Assembly: GCF_023921225.1 (NCBI RefSeq)
Contig: NZ_CP071527.1
Coordinates: forward strand, 1,392,501 to 1,456,500
Direction of reading: 5' to 3'
Length of the DNA stretch: 64,000 nt
Source of the DNA: Legionella lytica
GTDB lineage: Bacteria; Pseudomonadota; Gammaproteobacteria; Legionellales; Legionellaceae
Shown one piece after another: positions 42,529 to 52,275 of the stretch. The notes beneath the pieces were generated by a model. It was not told where the DNA came from. It saw nothing but the letters and a program-made list of their open reading frames with translations, and did no database searches. The position numbers and the translations under genes were made by a program. Positions within the stretch are counted from its first letter, which is position 1, and every line of letters starts with the position of its first letter.

Positions 42529-43584
42529 ATGGGTTATAAACGTTGCCTGACACTCGCATTACTACTCAGTATCCCCTCATTGTTATTTGCAGCAGATACA
42601 CTTATTTTTGCCGTGGACATTATTCGTCATGGAGACAGAACACCAATTGTCTCTATTCCTGGATTAAATTATGAATGGACCTCAGGTTTAGGGCAGTTAA
42701 CTGCAGAAGGGATGCAACAAGAGCATAATATGGGGGTGGAGTTTCGTAAAAAATACGTGGAGCAGACCCATCTATTGCCAGAACGCTATGAAGCAGGGAC
42801 TATGTATGTTCGCTCAACCGATTATGATCGCACGCTCATGAGTGCTCAATCCTTACTGATGGGTTTGTATCCTCCTGGAACAGGACCTAATACTTCAGAA
42901 ACAGCTATGCCTGCGTTACCTCATTCGTTTCAACCCATACCTGTCTTTAGTGCACCGTATAAATTTGATGATGTCATTGTACAGCCTGTAAGCACTCAGG
43001 TGCGGGAAAAGCTAATGCAGCAGTATGTTTATCCAACTAAAGAGTGGCAACAAAAAAATAATGAACTGAAAGATAGATACCCCCGTTGGAGCTCTTTAAC
43101 GGGGATGCAAATTAATAAGTTGCAAGATTTGGGATTACTTGGTGATACCTTATACATTCATCAAATACACCGCGCCCCATTGCCTGAGGGATTAAGTTCA
43201 CAAGATGTTAATGACATTATTAATGCCTGTAATTGGGCTTTTATGGCACAAGAACGTCCTCAACAGGTTGCTCGTGTTTATAGCAGTAAGATAATGACTA
43301 ATATTGCTAATTATCTTAATAAGGGTAGTCAAAATAAGTCCAAGCTGAAATATGTTTTATTATCGGCTCATGATACGACTATTGCGAGTTCCTTAAGCTT
43401 TTTAGGAGCACCCTTGGAGCAGGCTCCACCGTATGCATCGAATCTTAATTTTTCACTTTATGAAAGTGATGCGGGTTCCCACACAGTTAAAGTGACTTAT
43501 AATGGTAAGCCAGTTAGTATCCCTGCTTGTGGTGGTACAGTTTGCGACTTGCACCAGTTTATTCAATTGACGAAGGGGGCGTAG
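42529..43584 (+). CDS. map: histidine acid phosphatase, Map-like
   Basis: 351 residues, exported: signal peptide up to about residue 22 (LLSIPSLLFAA). Phosphate pocket DIIRHGDRTP at 30-39 with nucleophile His34; proton donor pair in LLSAHDTTIASS near residue 281. Two Cys pairs lie near the C-terminus (SIPACGGTVCDL). This is the clade 2 histidine acid phosphatase family to which the Legionella major acid phosphatase Map belongs, a type II secreted enzyme. AAGGAGC precedes ATG 42529. Closest to Map by my recall; the paralogue question is open. Confidence 0.85.
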   Translation: MGYKRCLTLALLLSIPSLLFAADTLIFAVDIIRHGDRTPIVSIPGLNYEWTSGLGQLTAEGMQQEHNMGVEFRKKYVEQTHLLPERYEAGTMYVRSTDYDRTLMSAQSLLMGLYPPGTGPNTSETAMPALPHSFQPIPVFSAPYKFDDVIVQPVSTQVREKLMQQYVYPTKEWQQKNNELKDRYPRWSSLTGMQINKLQDLGLLGDTLYIHQIHRAPLPEGLSSQDVNDIINACNWAFMAQERPQQVARVYSSKIMTNIANYLNKGSQNKSKLKYVLLSAHDTTIASSLSFLGAPLEQAPPYASNLNFSLYESDAGSHTVKVTYNGKPVSIPACGGTVCDLHQFIQLTKGA

Positions 43585-43632
43585 CTGCGTGCTCTTCTGC
43601 TTGGGGGGCCCCTGGGCTACCCCAATCTATAT

Positions 43633-44115
43633 CTAAGTAAATTCCAAAGTATGTTGGCAGGGTGGATAGCCTTGATCTGCTGTTTTACGCAAAACTAAAT
43701 CGCAACAGCGAATAAATTCCTGATAAGCCTGTTCTGTTTCTCCTTCTCTCTCGTCACTAAGTAATAAGGCTGCCTTTCGAAAAAGCGTGATACTGGAAAC
43801 TAATTTATACGTATCAATGCTTCCTCCCATTAAGGTTCTAAGGGGTATTACTTGTAATTGCTTTAAAACCAGATGGAGAATTTCATTATAGTGTTCAAAA
43901 AGTGTAGTATTTTGTAAGTAATCACAGGCTTCTTGTAAATCTGCAATGCCAAAGTGCTTTGCTGTTGAACTGTGTCCTAGTGACTGTAGCTGGGGAAATA
44001 TATACCATATCCAATGACTGGTTTTGCGACCCTGGGCAATTTCTTTATATGCCTCTGTATAGGTAGGGAAAAAGTCTTGTCCTTGCTGGGCCTGGATAAA
44101 TCGTTCGATACTCAT
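43633..44115 (-). CDS. DUF1810 family protein
   Basis: 160 residues matching DUF1810: RFIQAQQ at the start, EIAQGRKTSHWIWYIFPQL, LGHSSTAKHFGI, EACDYL near 64-69 and LRTLMGGSIDTYKLVSSITLF. The family is cytosolic, widespread and of unknown function, and has been linked to calpastatin-like annotation without proof. It converges on the phosphatase gene. Confidence 0.9.
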   Translation of the reverse strand: MSIERFIQAQQGQDFFPTYTEAYKEIAQGRKTSHWIWYIFPQLQSLGHSSTAKHFGIADLQEACDYLQNTTLFEHYNEILHLVLKQLQVIPLRTLMGGSIDTYKLVSSITLFRKAALLLSDEREGETEQAYQEFIRCCDLVLRKTADQGYPPCQHTLEFT

Positions 44116-44194
44116 TTGGTATCCTCACTTATTTAATCGGCACCTGTTTTAAATTATTATAGTGTAAGTTAACGTTCCAAGGAAAATAGTAATC

Positions 44195-44644
44195 ATGGCT
44201 TCTTCTTTTTCAACCGGACTAGTTATGGGTTGCATGATTGGTGCTATAGGCCAATATTGCGTGCAATTATTTTTAGGCGGGAGTAGTACAAGCTCGATAA
44301 AGAAAAATGAGAAACAAACGGCATTAAATGAGCTGTTTCAGACTCATTCTCATTTTATGGAGCAACTTAAAAAAGATATTAATGAGCCTGTTAATGCACA
44401 GATTCGGGAATTCTTTGTAGTGGACAAAATGGCAATCATGAATTCTTCTGTTCCTCGTTTACGCTATGATTTATCTGAAGAAATTATTTCTCTTCTAAAT
44501 CAACTGGAAGAGCTTGGTTATATTCAAATGCTGCCTAATGATTCCTTGCTTTATCAGATCAATGAACACTTTATCCGGGATTTGAATAGGATGAATACTT
44601 CTCACGAGTTACTTTTGGTTAGTGAGGTAATTAATGAATCTTGA
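44195..44644 (+). CDS. hypothetical membrane-anchored protein
   Basis: 149 residues, unrecognised. One N-terminal helix with a Gly pattern (TGLVMGCMIGAIGQYCVQLFLGG, residues ~8-30), then a cytosolic helical part (QTHSHFMEQLKKDINEPVNA). It overlaps yjbQ by 11 bases, so the two are likely co-translated. Confidence 0.65.
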   Translation: MASSFSTGLVMGCMIGAIGQYCVQLFLGGSSTSSIKKNEKQTALNELFQTHSHFMEQLKKDINEPVNAQIREFFVVDKMAIMNSSVPRLRYDLSEEIISLLNQLEELGYIQMLPNDSLLYQINEHFIRDLNRMNTSHELLLVSEVINES

Positions 44645-45062
44645 ACAACATTCGATTTACCTAAATACTTCTGGGAGAGGTACTACCGATGTTACGGGGG
44701 AGGTCGCAGCTATTGTAGCGACTACAGCGATTCAGCAAGGCATATGTCAGTTGTTTCTTCAGCATACCAGTGCTTCATTAATGATTTGTGAAAATTATGA
44801 TCAACAAGTTCGCCAGGACCTGGAAAATTTTTTAGTGCGGTTGGTTCCTGATGGCGATCCATTGTTTAAGCATGTGATTGAAGGTAAGGACGATATGCCA
44901 GCGCATGTTCGTACGGTTCTAACCCAAACCTGCCTTACTATTCCAGTGCATGATGGAAAGTTAGCATTAGGCACATGGCAAGGTATCTATCTTTACGAAC
45001 ATCGATATCAGCCACACAAACGTCATTTATTGCTTACGATTTTAGGACAAACACGTGCTTAA
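44634..45062 (+). CDS. yjbQ: YjbQ family protein (UPF0047)
   Basis: 142 residues, full length. QGICQLFLQHTSASLMICEN, RLVPDGDPLFKHVIEGKDDMPAH, LGTWQGIYLYEHR are the family signatures, with conserved His residues for a metal or phosphate site. The family is annotated as secondary thiamine-phosphate synthase because some members complement thiE, though physiological function is unsettled. This matters little for thiamine here, as the fusion at 7931 has a good ThiE domain. Confidence 0.92.
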   Translation: MNLEQHSIYLNTSGRGTTDVTGEVAAIVATTAIQQGICQLFLQHTSASLMICENYDQQVRQDLENFLVRLVPDGDPLFKHVIEGKDDMPAHVRTVLTQTCLTIPVHDGKLALGTWQGIYLYEHRYQPHKRHLLLTILGQTRA

Positions 45063-45122
45063 AAATTATCTTGTATGCCTATCTGATTCAGCCTATAACT
45101 ATAATGATAAGAAACCTATTTT

Positions 45123-45611
45123 ATGTGGTGCAAAATGGTTGGTAAGGACGTGAGCAGCATTAAGGTTCTGCATTTTTTATTACAAGACATTCGATGCTGC
45201 TTGGATTTGCAGTATGTGGAAAAAATATTTCCTTTGCCTCTATTGGAAGCCATTCCTGGAAGCCCGATTTATGTTGCAGGATTAATGAACTTACATGGAA
45301 AGTGTATTCCCGTTGTTGATTTGCGGATTTGTGCTGGATTGACTCGCGATGAGACTTACCCGTTGAGTATACCTATTCTTCTGTGTTCTGATGGAACACA
45401 TCGTCTTGGTCTGATTGTTGATAGAATGATTGGGCTTGGTGAGATTGATAAAAACAAAATTGAGATACATGAAGAATTTACTCGTAGTCATTCACCATTT
45501 TACGGCGCGGTAACGATTAATAATGGTGTTTCATTGCTGATGGATGTTGCATCGCTCTTTGCATTGAAATTAACGGAAGAAATGGGGCAGGTTTCTGCAG
45601 ATCATGACTAA
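45123..45611 (+). CDS. CheW-like coupling protein 1
   Basis: 162 residues, one CheW domain: VLHFLLQDIRCCLDLQYVEKI, PGSPIYVAGLMNLHGKCIPVVDLR, LGLIVDRMIGLGEI. It should link the receptor and the CheA kinase of this operon. Start could be ATG 45123 or ATG 45135 (MVGKDVSS); neither has a strong ribosome site. First gene of the seven-gene chemosensory operon, overlapping cheR by 8 bases. Confidence 0.88.
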   Translation: MWCKMVGKDVSSIKVLHFLLQDIRCCLDLQYVEKIFPLPLLEAIPGSPIYVAGLMNLHGKCIPVVDLRICAGLTRDETYPLSIPILLCSDGTHRLGLIVDRMIGLGEIDKNKIEIHEEFTRSHSPFYGAVTINNGVSLLMDVASLFALKLTEEMGQVSADHD

Positions 45612-46455
45612 CTTGCTAGATAGTATAAAGATTCTAGAGCCTGCCTTTATCAAGCTAATTCATGAACGATTTGGTTTAGTGACTCATATTAATCAAGCAA
45701 GAGAATTAACGAATATTATTGCTGAGACATGTACTAAGTTTAATTTTCAGCCCAATGAATATCTGGATAAGTTAAAACATTGCTCAAGTAGTTCCGCATT
45801 ATTAGCGGATTTAGTTGCAGCAATTACCGTTGGGGAAAGTTATTTTTTCCGTGATAAAACGCAAATGCAGTTATTAGAAAAAGAGCTTTTACCTCGTCTT
45901 ATTCAACAAAAAAAAGAGACTCGCGCCTTAAAAATTTGGAGTGCAGGATGCTCATCAGGTGAGGAAATATATACGATTGCTATGCTTCTTTTGAAGTTAA
46001 TCCCTGATATTGAGCGTTGGGATTTGCAATTATTAGGCACTGATATTAATTTGGCAGCACTCGAAAAAGCAATGGCCGGTATTTATGGGCAATGGTCAAT
46101 GCGCTCTATTCCTGACGTATATTTACAAAACTATTTTACCAAAGAAAAGCGTACTTACGTTCTTTCTCCTAAGGTTCGCGATATGGTACGTCTTAAGTAC
46201 CTGAATTTAAGTGATAATAGTTATCCTTCTATTATTAATGGCACTTATCAGGTTGATTTAATATTATGTCGGAATGTGCTAATTTATTTTGAGAATGATT
46301 TGGTTGTTAAAATCATGAAAAAATTAAGTCAGTGTCTGGCTGAAAGCGCTTATCTTTTATTGGGGGCCTCAGATCCAATTATCATAGCCGACACCAATCT
46401 AGTGTTTCACCATGATGGCGCAATTTATTTTACTTTAAATAGCGATAATAAATAA
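45604..46455 (+). CDS. CheR-type receptor methyltransferase
   Basis: 283 residues. The N-terminal helical domain leads to ITVGESYFFRDKTQMQLLE, then the SAM-binding core KIWSAGCSSGEEIYTIAMLL, LLGTDINLAALEKA, and VDLILCRNVLIYF. It methylates Glu side chains of the MCP using SAM, for adaptation. No TPR extension as found in WspC. It overlaps cheW1 and is followed by cheW2 after 15 bases. Confidence 0.92.
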   Translation: MTNLLDSIKILEPAFIKLIHERFGLVTHINQARELTNIIAETCTKFNFQPNEYLDKLKHCSSSSALLADLVAAITVGESYFFRDKTQMQLLEKELLPRLIQQKKETRALKIWSAGCSSGEEIYTIAMLLLKLIPDIERWDLQLLGTDINLAALEKAMAGIYGQWSMRSIPDVYLQNYFTKEKRTYVLSPKVRDMVRLKYLNLSDNSYPSIINGTYQVDLILCRNVLIYFENDLVVKIMKKLSQCLAESAYLLLGASDPIIIADTNLVFHHDGAIYFTLNSDNK

Positions 46456-46470
46456 AAAAGGATTTGGGCA

Positions 46471-47058
46471 GTGGTGACTAAATTACAAAAACATGCTTCT
46501 GAACTTATGCCTCAAAGTGCTGAGGCTTTGCGTATTTTGATTGCGCGTGCCGAATTGCTTGCCAAGCCAGAAGTCAGCGCAATAGATGTACGCGGTATTG
46601 ACTACGTACGGTTTCAGCTAAGTCCCAATGAACATTATGGAATTTCCTACCAGCATGTTTGTGAAATCCTCCACCATGTGACCGTTTCAAAACCTCCGTG
46701 TATTCCGACTTTTGTTGTAGGGGTAATTAACTGGCGCGGTTCATTAATTACGGTTGTTGATTTGATGAAATTTTTTCATCCAGAATATTCTGGAGCCGCA
46801 GGGGAATTTATTATTATTGTGAGCATTAATGACATGACGCTAGGGATACTTGCTTATTCTATTGAGGGGAGTTTAATGTATCAACCCAGCCAGTTAAATA
46901 CACCATTGTCTTCTACAAAAGTCGCAAATCCTGAATACATCTTAGGCCTGCATCAATCAGTGACGGCAATTCTTAATATCGATGGGTTGATACCTGGTCT
47001 ATACCAGGCAATTAAAGAGAGTGTATATAGGATAGGAGATGTTCATGGAAGCAAATAA
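46471..47058 (+). CDS. CheW-like coupling protein 2
   Basis: 195 residues starting at GTG 46471. A ~50-residue helical N-terminal extension (SAEALRILIARAELLAKPEV) precedes the CheW domain: VRFQLSPNEHYGISYQHVCEI, PTFVVGVINWRGSLITVVDL, and LGILAYSIEGSL. Such an extension is also seen in WspD-like CheWs. Having two CheW genes in one operon is characteristic of Wsp-type systems. It overlaps the MCP gene. Confidence 0.87.
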   Translation: MVTKLQKHASELMPQSAEALRILIARAELLAKPEVSAIDVRGIDYVRFQLSPNEHYGISYQHVCEILHHVTVSKPPCIPTFVVGVINWRGSLITVVDLMKFFHPEYSGAAGEFIIIVSINDMTLGILAYSIEGSLMYQPSQLNTPLSSTKVANPEYILGLHQSVTAILNIDGLIPGLYQAIKESVYRIGDVHGSK

Positions 47059-48898
47059 GCCGGTTTTTTTTATTTCACTACGTGCCCGTTTAATTATCGG
47101 GTTTTTAACGCTGAGTTTACCGTTGCTGCTATTAATCATGCTGTTACTACCCAAAGTGAATGCGGTAGTGTTTTACAGCAAAGAAATTTATGAAGAGAAT
47201 TTATCTCAAGTTTTGGATACTGGGATTTTTCAATCACAAAATTTAGTTATTGATTGGATTATAACTGGAGATCCGAAATATAGATTTCAGTTTGAGCACG
47301 TTTGGACTGAAATAAATGAAATAAAACAACGTTGGGACGAGGGGCTTTCTCGTTTGGGGAATGAGAAAATACTAGACGAATGGCGGAAACTCAGAGACTT
47401 ATATGAACCCTTATATCAAGCTCAGTCGTCAGTAATTAACGCGCCTAGAGATTTAGATATTGTTGGAACTTTAAAAAAGAACATGGAGCTAACTCGACCT
47501 CTTGAAAATCAAATGATTGATATAATTGATGGGGTTTTCTCTGAGGAATCAGGTACGCGTGTTGGTGGCTTAACCGACAGCCTAGTGACTCAAATTAATA
47601 AAAATACTTCGCATATTAATCGTAATTTACATTCCTTGACTCGCTCTGCCTATGGTTTATTAATTTTAGGAATTGTTTTAACCATTATTGTTCCGCTTGG
47701 CACGCTAGGTTATTTGGCAAGTCCAATTGATCGGGTGATTGAAATTGCCCAAAGGATTGCTGCCGGTGAACGTGATATAGAAATTGAGATTCCTGCCTTG
47801 GATAGATTAGGTCGTATGTTACTTTCTATTAAAACTATGCAACAGGCAATTAAGGAAAATGAAGATAAGCTCCGTGAGCAGGAGGAAGAGTCGCGGCAAT
47901 TGTTTGAGCAATTAGTCAATACATCGAAAAAATTTAGTGAGTACAGTAGCAAGGTAGCCGCGGGTGATCTTAGAGAGCGACTAAATGTAGATAAGAACGA
48001 TATTTTATATGAATTAGGCAACGATTTAGATTTAATGACGGATGGTTTGGCATCAATTACTAAAAAAATTACCCAGGTCAGTAGTGATATTGTTGCTATG
48101 GCGGATAAGGTACTTACCTCTGCAAATGAGCAAACTGAAAGTATTAATTCGCAAGCATCTGCAATTAATGAAATCAGTGCCTCTTTAGAGGAAATCGATA
48201 AAAGCTCTAAACAAACCATGAATAAAGCCCAGGCTTTACGTGAAGTGGCAAAAAATACATATGAGCAAGGAAAGTGGGGTAGTGATTCAGTTGCTCAAAG
48301 TATTGAGGGAATTAAAGTTTCTGAAGAGAAAATGCAATTAATTGCTCAGACGATACTTGATTTAAGCATGCACACCCAACAAATTGGTGAGATTACTGCG
48401 GTCGTCAATACACTGGCTCAGCAATCTAAAATGTTGGCTTTAAATGCGGCAATTGAAGCATCAAAGGCAGGAGAGGCTGGAAAGGGGTTTGCTGCTGTAG
48501 CAACAGAGGTAAGAAATCTGGCTGAGCAGTCTGAGCAATCAACCGTACAGGTGCAAAAAATTCTTGAGGATATACGTCGGACCACTGAAAAAGCAGTTGA
48601 GGTAACTGAGGAAGGGGCTAAATCTTTAGGATCTGGAATGCAGTTAATTGAAAAAGCAGGGGACGTTATTCAAACTTTAAGTAAGATGATTAATGATGCA
48701 TCTATTTCAAGCCAACATATTGAAGTGGCCATACGTCAGGAAGCGGTTGGGATTGAGCAAATTGTTGAAAGTATGAATGAAATCAATCGAACGACCTCGA
48801 CTTTTTCTGGAGGGCTAACGGAAATGATGGATTTCATTCACAAGTTAAATGAAATTGCCAAACATCTTAAAGATGATGTAAATATCTATAAAGTTTAG
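47045..48898 (+). CDS. methyl-accepting chemotaxis protein (WspA-like layout)
   Basis: 617 residues. Helix 1 LIIGFLTLSLPLLLLIMLLL; a periplasmic helical domain of ~150 residues; helix 2 LLILGIVLTIIVPLGTLGYL near 205-224; HAMP domain (ASPIDRVIEIAQRIAAGERDIEI); a second HAMP-like piece (VAAGDLRERLN); then a long coiled-coil signalling domain with the hairpin tip QQSKMLALNAAIEASKAGEA, KGFAAVATEVRNLAEQS. AGGAG immediately before ATG 47039 favours the next ATG, 47045. It is the only receptor in the operon. Ligand not predictable. Confidence 0.93.
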   Translation: MEANKPVFFISLRARLIIGFLTLSLPLLLLIMLLLPKVNAVVFYSKEIYEENLSQVLDTGIFQSQNLVIDWIITGDPKYRFQFEHVWTEINEIKQRWDEGLSRLGNEKILDEWRKLRDLYEPLYQAQSSVINAPRDLDIVGTLKKNMELTRPLENQMIDIIDGVFSEESGTRVGGLTDSLVTQINKNTSHINRNLHSLTRSAYGLLILGIVLTIIVPLGTLGYLASPIDRVIEIAQRIAAGERDIEIEIPALDRLGRMLLSIKTMQQAIKENEDKLREQEEESRQLFEQLVNTSKKFSEYSSKVAAGDLRERLNVDKNDILYELGNDLDLMTDGLASITKKITQVSSDIVAMADKVLTSANEQTESINSQASAINEISASLEEIDKSSKQTMNKAQALREVAKNTYEQGKWGSDSVAQSIEGIKVSEEKMQLIAQTILDLSMHTQQIGEITAVVNTLAQQSKMLALNAAIEASKAGEAGKGFAAVATEVRNLAEQSEQSTVQVQKILEDIRRTTEKAVEVTEEGAKSLGSGMQLIEKAGDVIQTLSKMINDASISSQHIEVAIRQEAVGIEQIVESMNEINRTTSTFSGGLTEMMDFIHKLNEIAKHLKDDVNIYKV

Positions 48899-48906
48899 GA
48901 ACTATT

Positions 48907-51189
48907 ATGACTCCAGACGATTCATTACTAAAACAACTTATAGAAACCTTTAGTGCAGAACTTGAGTCATTGATTTCAGTAATTATTGATAATTTGCAAA
49001 AAATTCAAAAAGATACCTCAGAGGCAGAGTTAAACCAAATCGAAGCAGAAATTTCACGTTCAGGGCGTAATATTAAAGCCTCAGCGCTTTCCATAGGTAT
49101 TAATGACTTAGGGGGCATTGCTGAATGCATTGAAAAGCTTTTTTTGCCTACAGAATATATTTCTCTTGAACGGGTGAGCTTGACATACAATGCCGTGGAG
49201 GGGATGCGTGAGTCCTTGCGAGATTTTATTGCAAAAAGACAACCCTCGATTAAGCTGCGTGAGTTAGTACATCAACTTCGACAAGAAGCACGTATTTCCG
49301 ATGGAGAGGAAGGGGAAGCTGAGGAAAATGCAGCATCAATTGAACCTATTGTGTCTAAAACCATCACGCCTGAAAGCGCCTCAGAACGCGAGTTTCTCAA
49401 GAAAATCGTTGAAACCTTTAAAAGTGAACTTCAAGAAAATTTAATGACGATTACTGAGGGCTTATTACAACTTGAAAAAAGAGATCACGGTGGGGACGCT
49501 CTTCAGCATTTATTCACGGTGATCTTTCGAGCAGCACATAACATTAAGGGCTCAGCACGCAGTATTGGCGCAATTGATGTGGGGGAAATTGCTCATCAGA
49601 TAGAAACCTTATTTGCAGGAATCCAGCAGCAACATATTGAAATTTCCCATGAAATTATTAATCTCTGCCTACAGTCTATTGATTTCATGAATGAAGCAAT
49701 GCGTTGTTACAGTGAAGAAATACCTTCAACTTTCGACTTGCAAGCTCATTTGAATCAACTTAAATACTATACAGAACATCCTCAATCGGAATTGCAACAT
49801 CCAGATATTGAAAAAAACCAAGAAATGCTGGCAGCGAATACACAGGCGTTAGAGGCACGCCCTAGAACTGGTGAGTTTGAATCCATTCGGGTTTCGTTAC
49901 AAAATCTGGATCGTATTTCTGCCGACATGGAGGAGCTTCAGGCAATTAAGATTATTATTGAAGAGTATTATTCTGATTTAATCAAAATAAATTATAAAAT
50001 AGATTATTTTGTACACGCGTGGAAAAAGAATTTAGTGAATTTAAAAACGCTATTTAATAAGGAAGACGAGCGTTTTAATGCTTTATTTTCTACACCAGTC
50101 GCGGAATTAACTGAAATCAATAATTCCATGCATATGATGCAACGAGCATTACGCATGCCGATGAATGAGTTATCCACCTTACTTAGTTCTCTACAGGATG
50201 AGGTGCGTCGAATTCGTTTGATTCCGGTGGACGCACAATTACGTTACTTGCCGCGAGTGGTGCGTGATTTAGCTCATGGATTAAAAAAACAAGTTAATTT
50301 TGACATTATCAACAATGATGTCAAAATTGATAAAATGATTCTTGATGGTTTAAAAGATCCTATAGTGCATTTGTTGCGTAATGCCATTGATCACGGGATT
50401 GAACGCTCTGAGGTGCGCCAAGCCGCAGGCAAATCAGTGCAGGGAAACATTCTCATTGAGGTGCGACAGGAAGATCACCAAATTATTTTTGAAATCTCAG
50501 ATGATGGTGCTGGGATTAATCCGGAAGTGCTCATTCAATCTGCATTGAAAAAAAATATTATTACTGCGGCTGAGCTTGAGGGGATGAGCCAAGAGGATGT
50601 TCTTGATTTAATCTTTCGACCTGGCTTCTCTACACGAGATGTTGCTACCGATATTTCAGGGCGTGGGGTGGGCTTAGATGTAGTTCGTTCTAATTTAGTG
50701 CAATTAAAAGGACAAGTCAGTGTGGTAAGCCAATTTGGCAAAGGAACTCATTTTATTCTACAAGTACCAATTACTTTGGCCACTGAGCGTGGATTGATTA
50801 TTTCCTGTAGTGATCAATTATTTGTTCTTATCACTCGTGCGGTGGACAGCGTATTTTTGTTAAAACGACAAGATATTATTGAGGTGGAAGGGAGCCCAAC
50901 GGTGCTTGTCAATCAGCAACCGATTTTGCTATGCTCATTATCTAAGGTATTGCATCTTAATGAAAAAATACAAGAAAAAGAACATTTGTCTGTGGTTGTG
51001 ATCCATAAGGAGCAGGAACGCATTGCTTTACTTGTTGATGAAATTATTGGGGAACGAGAAATTGTCTTGAAGCCACTTCAAGAACCTTTAACCAATATAC
51101 CTTGTGTGACTGGCGCTACTTTATCCGGAAGCAACCAAATTAATTTTGTCTTAAACTCAGCGGAACTCATTAAAAAAGCACTGTTTTAA
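48907..51189 (+). CDS. CheA-type histidine kinase with two Hpt domains, first one degenerate
   Basis: 760 residues. Hpt1 (1-110) has SRSGRNIKASALSIG, with Arg54 where the phospho-His belongs. Hpt2 (~158-280) has IFRAAHNIKGSARSIG with His211. Then a P3 dimerisation helix pair, HATPase (LLRNAIDHGIERSEVR for the N box, ISDDGAGI for G1, FSTRDVATDISGRGVGLDVV for G2) and a C-terminal CheW-like domain with LVDEIIGEREIVLKPL. There is no fused receiver domain, unlike WspE. The intact Hpt2 should pass phosphate to CheB and to the receiver-cyclase encoded downstream. Confidence 0.93.
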   Translation: MTPDDSLLKQLIETFSAELESLISVIIDNLQKIQKDTSEAELNQIEAEISRSGRNIKASALSIGINDLGGIAECIEKLFLPTEYISLERVSLTYNAVEGMRESLRDFIAKRQPSIKLRELVHQLRQEARISDGEEGEAEENAASIEPIVSKTITPESASEREFLKKIVETFKSELQENLMTITEGLLQLEKRDHGGDALQHLFTVIFRAAHNIKGSARSIGAIDVGEIAHQIETLFAGIQQQHIEISHEIINLCLQSIDFMNEAMRCYSEEIPSTFDLQAHLNQLKYYTEHPQSELQHPDIEKNQEMLAANTQALEARPRTGEFESIRVSLQNLDRISADMEELQAIKIIIEEYYSDLIKINYKIDYFVHAWKKNLVNLKTLFNKEDERFNALFSTPVAELTEINNSMHMMQRALRMPMNELSTLLSSLQDEVRRIRLIPVDAQLRYLPRVVRDLAHGLKKQVNFDIINNDVKIDKMILDGLKDPIVHLLRNAIDHGIERSEVRQAAGKSVQGNILIEVRQEDHQIIFEISDDGAGINPEVLIQSALKKNIITAAELEGMSQEDVLDLIFRPGFSTRDVATDISGRGVGLDVVRSNLVQLKGQVSVVSQFGKGTHFILQVPITLATERGLIISCSDQLFVLITRAVDSVFLLKRQDIIEVEGSPTVLVNQQPILLCSLSKVLHLNEKIQEKEHLSVVVIHKEQERIALLVDEIIGEREIVLKPLQEPLTNIPCVTGATLSGSNQINFVLNSAELIKKALF

Positions 51190-51205
51190 TTTTACTAGTG
51201 AACTA

Positions 51206-52261
51206 TTGCCTATGATAAGAGTTTTAATTGTCGATGACTCACCGACGGAAGTTGCCTTAATCCAGCATATTATTGAGTCTACACACGATATGGTTGTGGT
51301 TGGCGTTGCCAAGAATGGCAAAGAGGCAATAGAATTAACTGCCAAATTAAAGCCAGATCTGATTACCATGGACATTCAAATGCCGGTTATCGATGGGCTT
51401 GAGGCTACGCGTATCATTATGGCACATCATCCAACTCCTATTGTTGTGATTAGCTCAACAGTAAGCGATGAGTCGATTAATGCTACCTTTCATATCCTTG
51501 AAGCTGGGGCATTAACTGCGTTAGCAAAGCCAGTGAATATATTTTCTCCTTCGTTTAAAGAACGTAGTGTTTATATTATTGATACATTACGTAGCCTTTC
51601 AGAAATACGCGTTACTAAAAAACCATTGAAAGCATCGTTAACTGATGAAAAAAGAAAAATAACCGCGCACGAGCATAAAGCTAAAACCGGACAGTATGAA
51701 ATAATCGCTATTGGTGCTTCGGTGGGTGGCCCTATGGCATTAAAGAATATTTTATCTCATCTCACTCCTGATTTTCCTTTACCCATTGTTGTTGTTCAAC
51801 ATATGAGTAATGGATTTATCCGCGGCTTTGTCCAATGGCTAGAACAAAATGTAAGTATTAAAGTGAAGGTTCCAACAAACGGCGAATTATTAGAGAGAGG
51901 AACTGTTTACATTGCACCAGATAAAAAAAATTTACAAATCGAACGAGAGTATGACCGATTGACCAGTAAGCTTGTTGATGGTGATTCTAGTGATGCTTTT
52001 TGTCCCTCAATTACTGCTTTATTGCAATCGGTGGCCAAAGTTTCAGGTAAAAAAGCGATTGGAATACTTTTAACTGGCATGAGTGATGATGGGGCTGAAG
52101 GCTTATTGGCATTAAAACAAGCTCATGGCCATACTTTAATTCAGGATTCAGGAAGTGCTGTAGTTTTTGGAATGGGTGCTGTTGCTCAGTCAATAGATGC
52201 TGTGGATCAGGTCATTGAATTAGACAGCATTGCAAGTTATTTAACTACGATTTGTATCTAA
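51206..52261 (+). CDS. CheB-type receptor methylesterase
   Basis: 351 residues. Receiver domain with VLIVDDSPTEVALIQ, phospho-Asp in DLITMDIQMP and Lys in ALAKPVN. Then a linker and the methylesterase: IIAIGASVGGPMALKNIL (Ser nucleophile), VVVQHMSNGF (His), LLTGMSDDGAEGLLALKQAHG (Asp). It removes methyl groups from the MCP when phosphorylated. Starts 16 bases after cheA; stop is 14 bases from the next start. Confidence 0.94.
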   Translation: MPMIRVLIVDDSPTEVALIQHIIESTHDMVVVGVAKNGKEAIELTAKLKPDLITMDIQMPVIDGLEATRIIMAHHPTPIVVISSTVSDESINATFHILEAGALTALAKPVNIFSPSFKERSVYIIDTLRSLSEIRVTKKPLKASLTDEKRKITAHEHKAKTGQYEIIAIGASVGGPMALKNILSHLTPDFPLPIVVVQHMSNGFIRGFVQWLEQNVSIKVKVPTNGELLERGTVYIAPDKKNLQIEREYDRLTSKLVDGDSSDAFCPSITALLQSVAKVSGKKAIGILLTGMSDDGAEGLLALKQAHGHTLIQDSGSAVVFGMGAVAQSIDAVDQVIELDSIASYLTTICI

Positions 52262-52275
52262 GGCTGTGTGACGTT

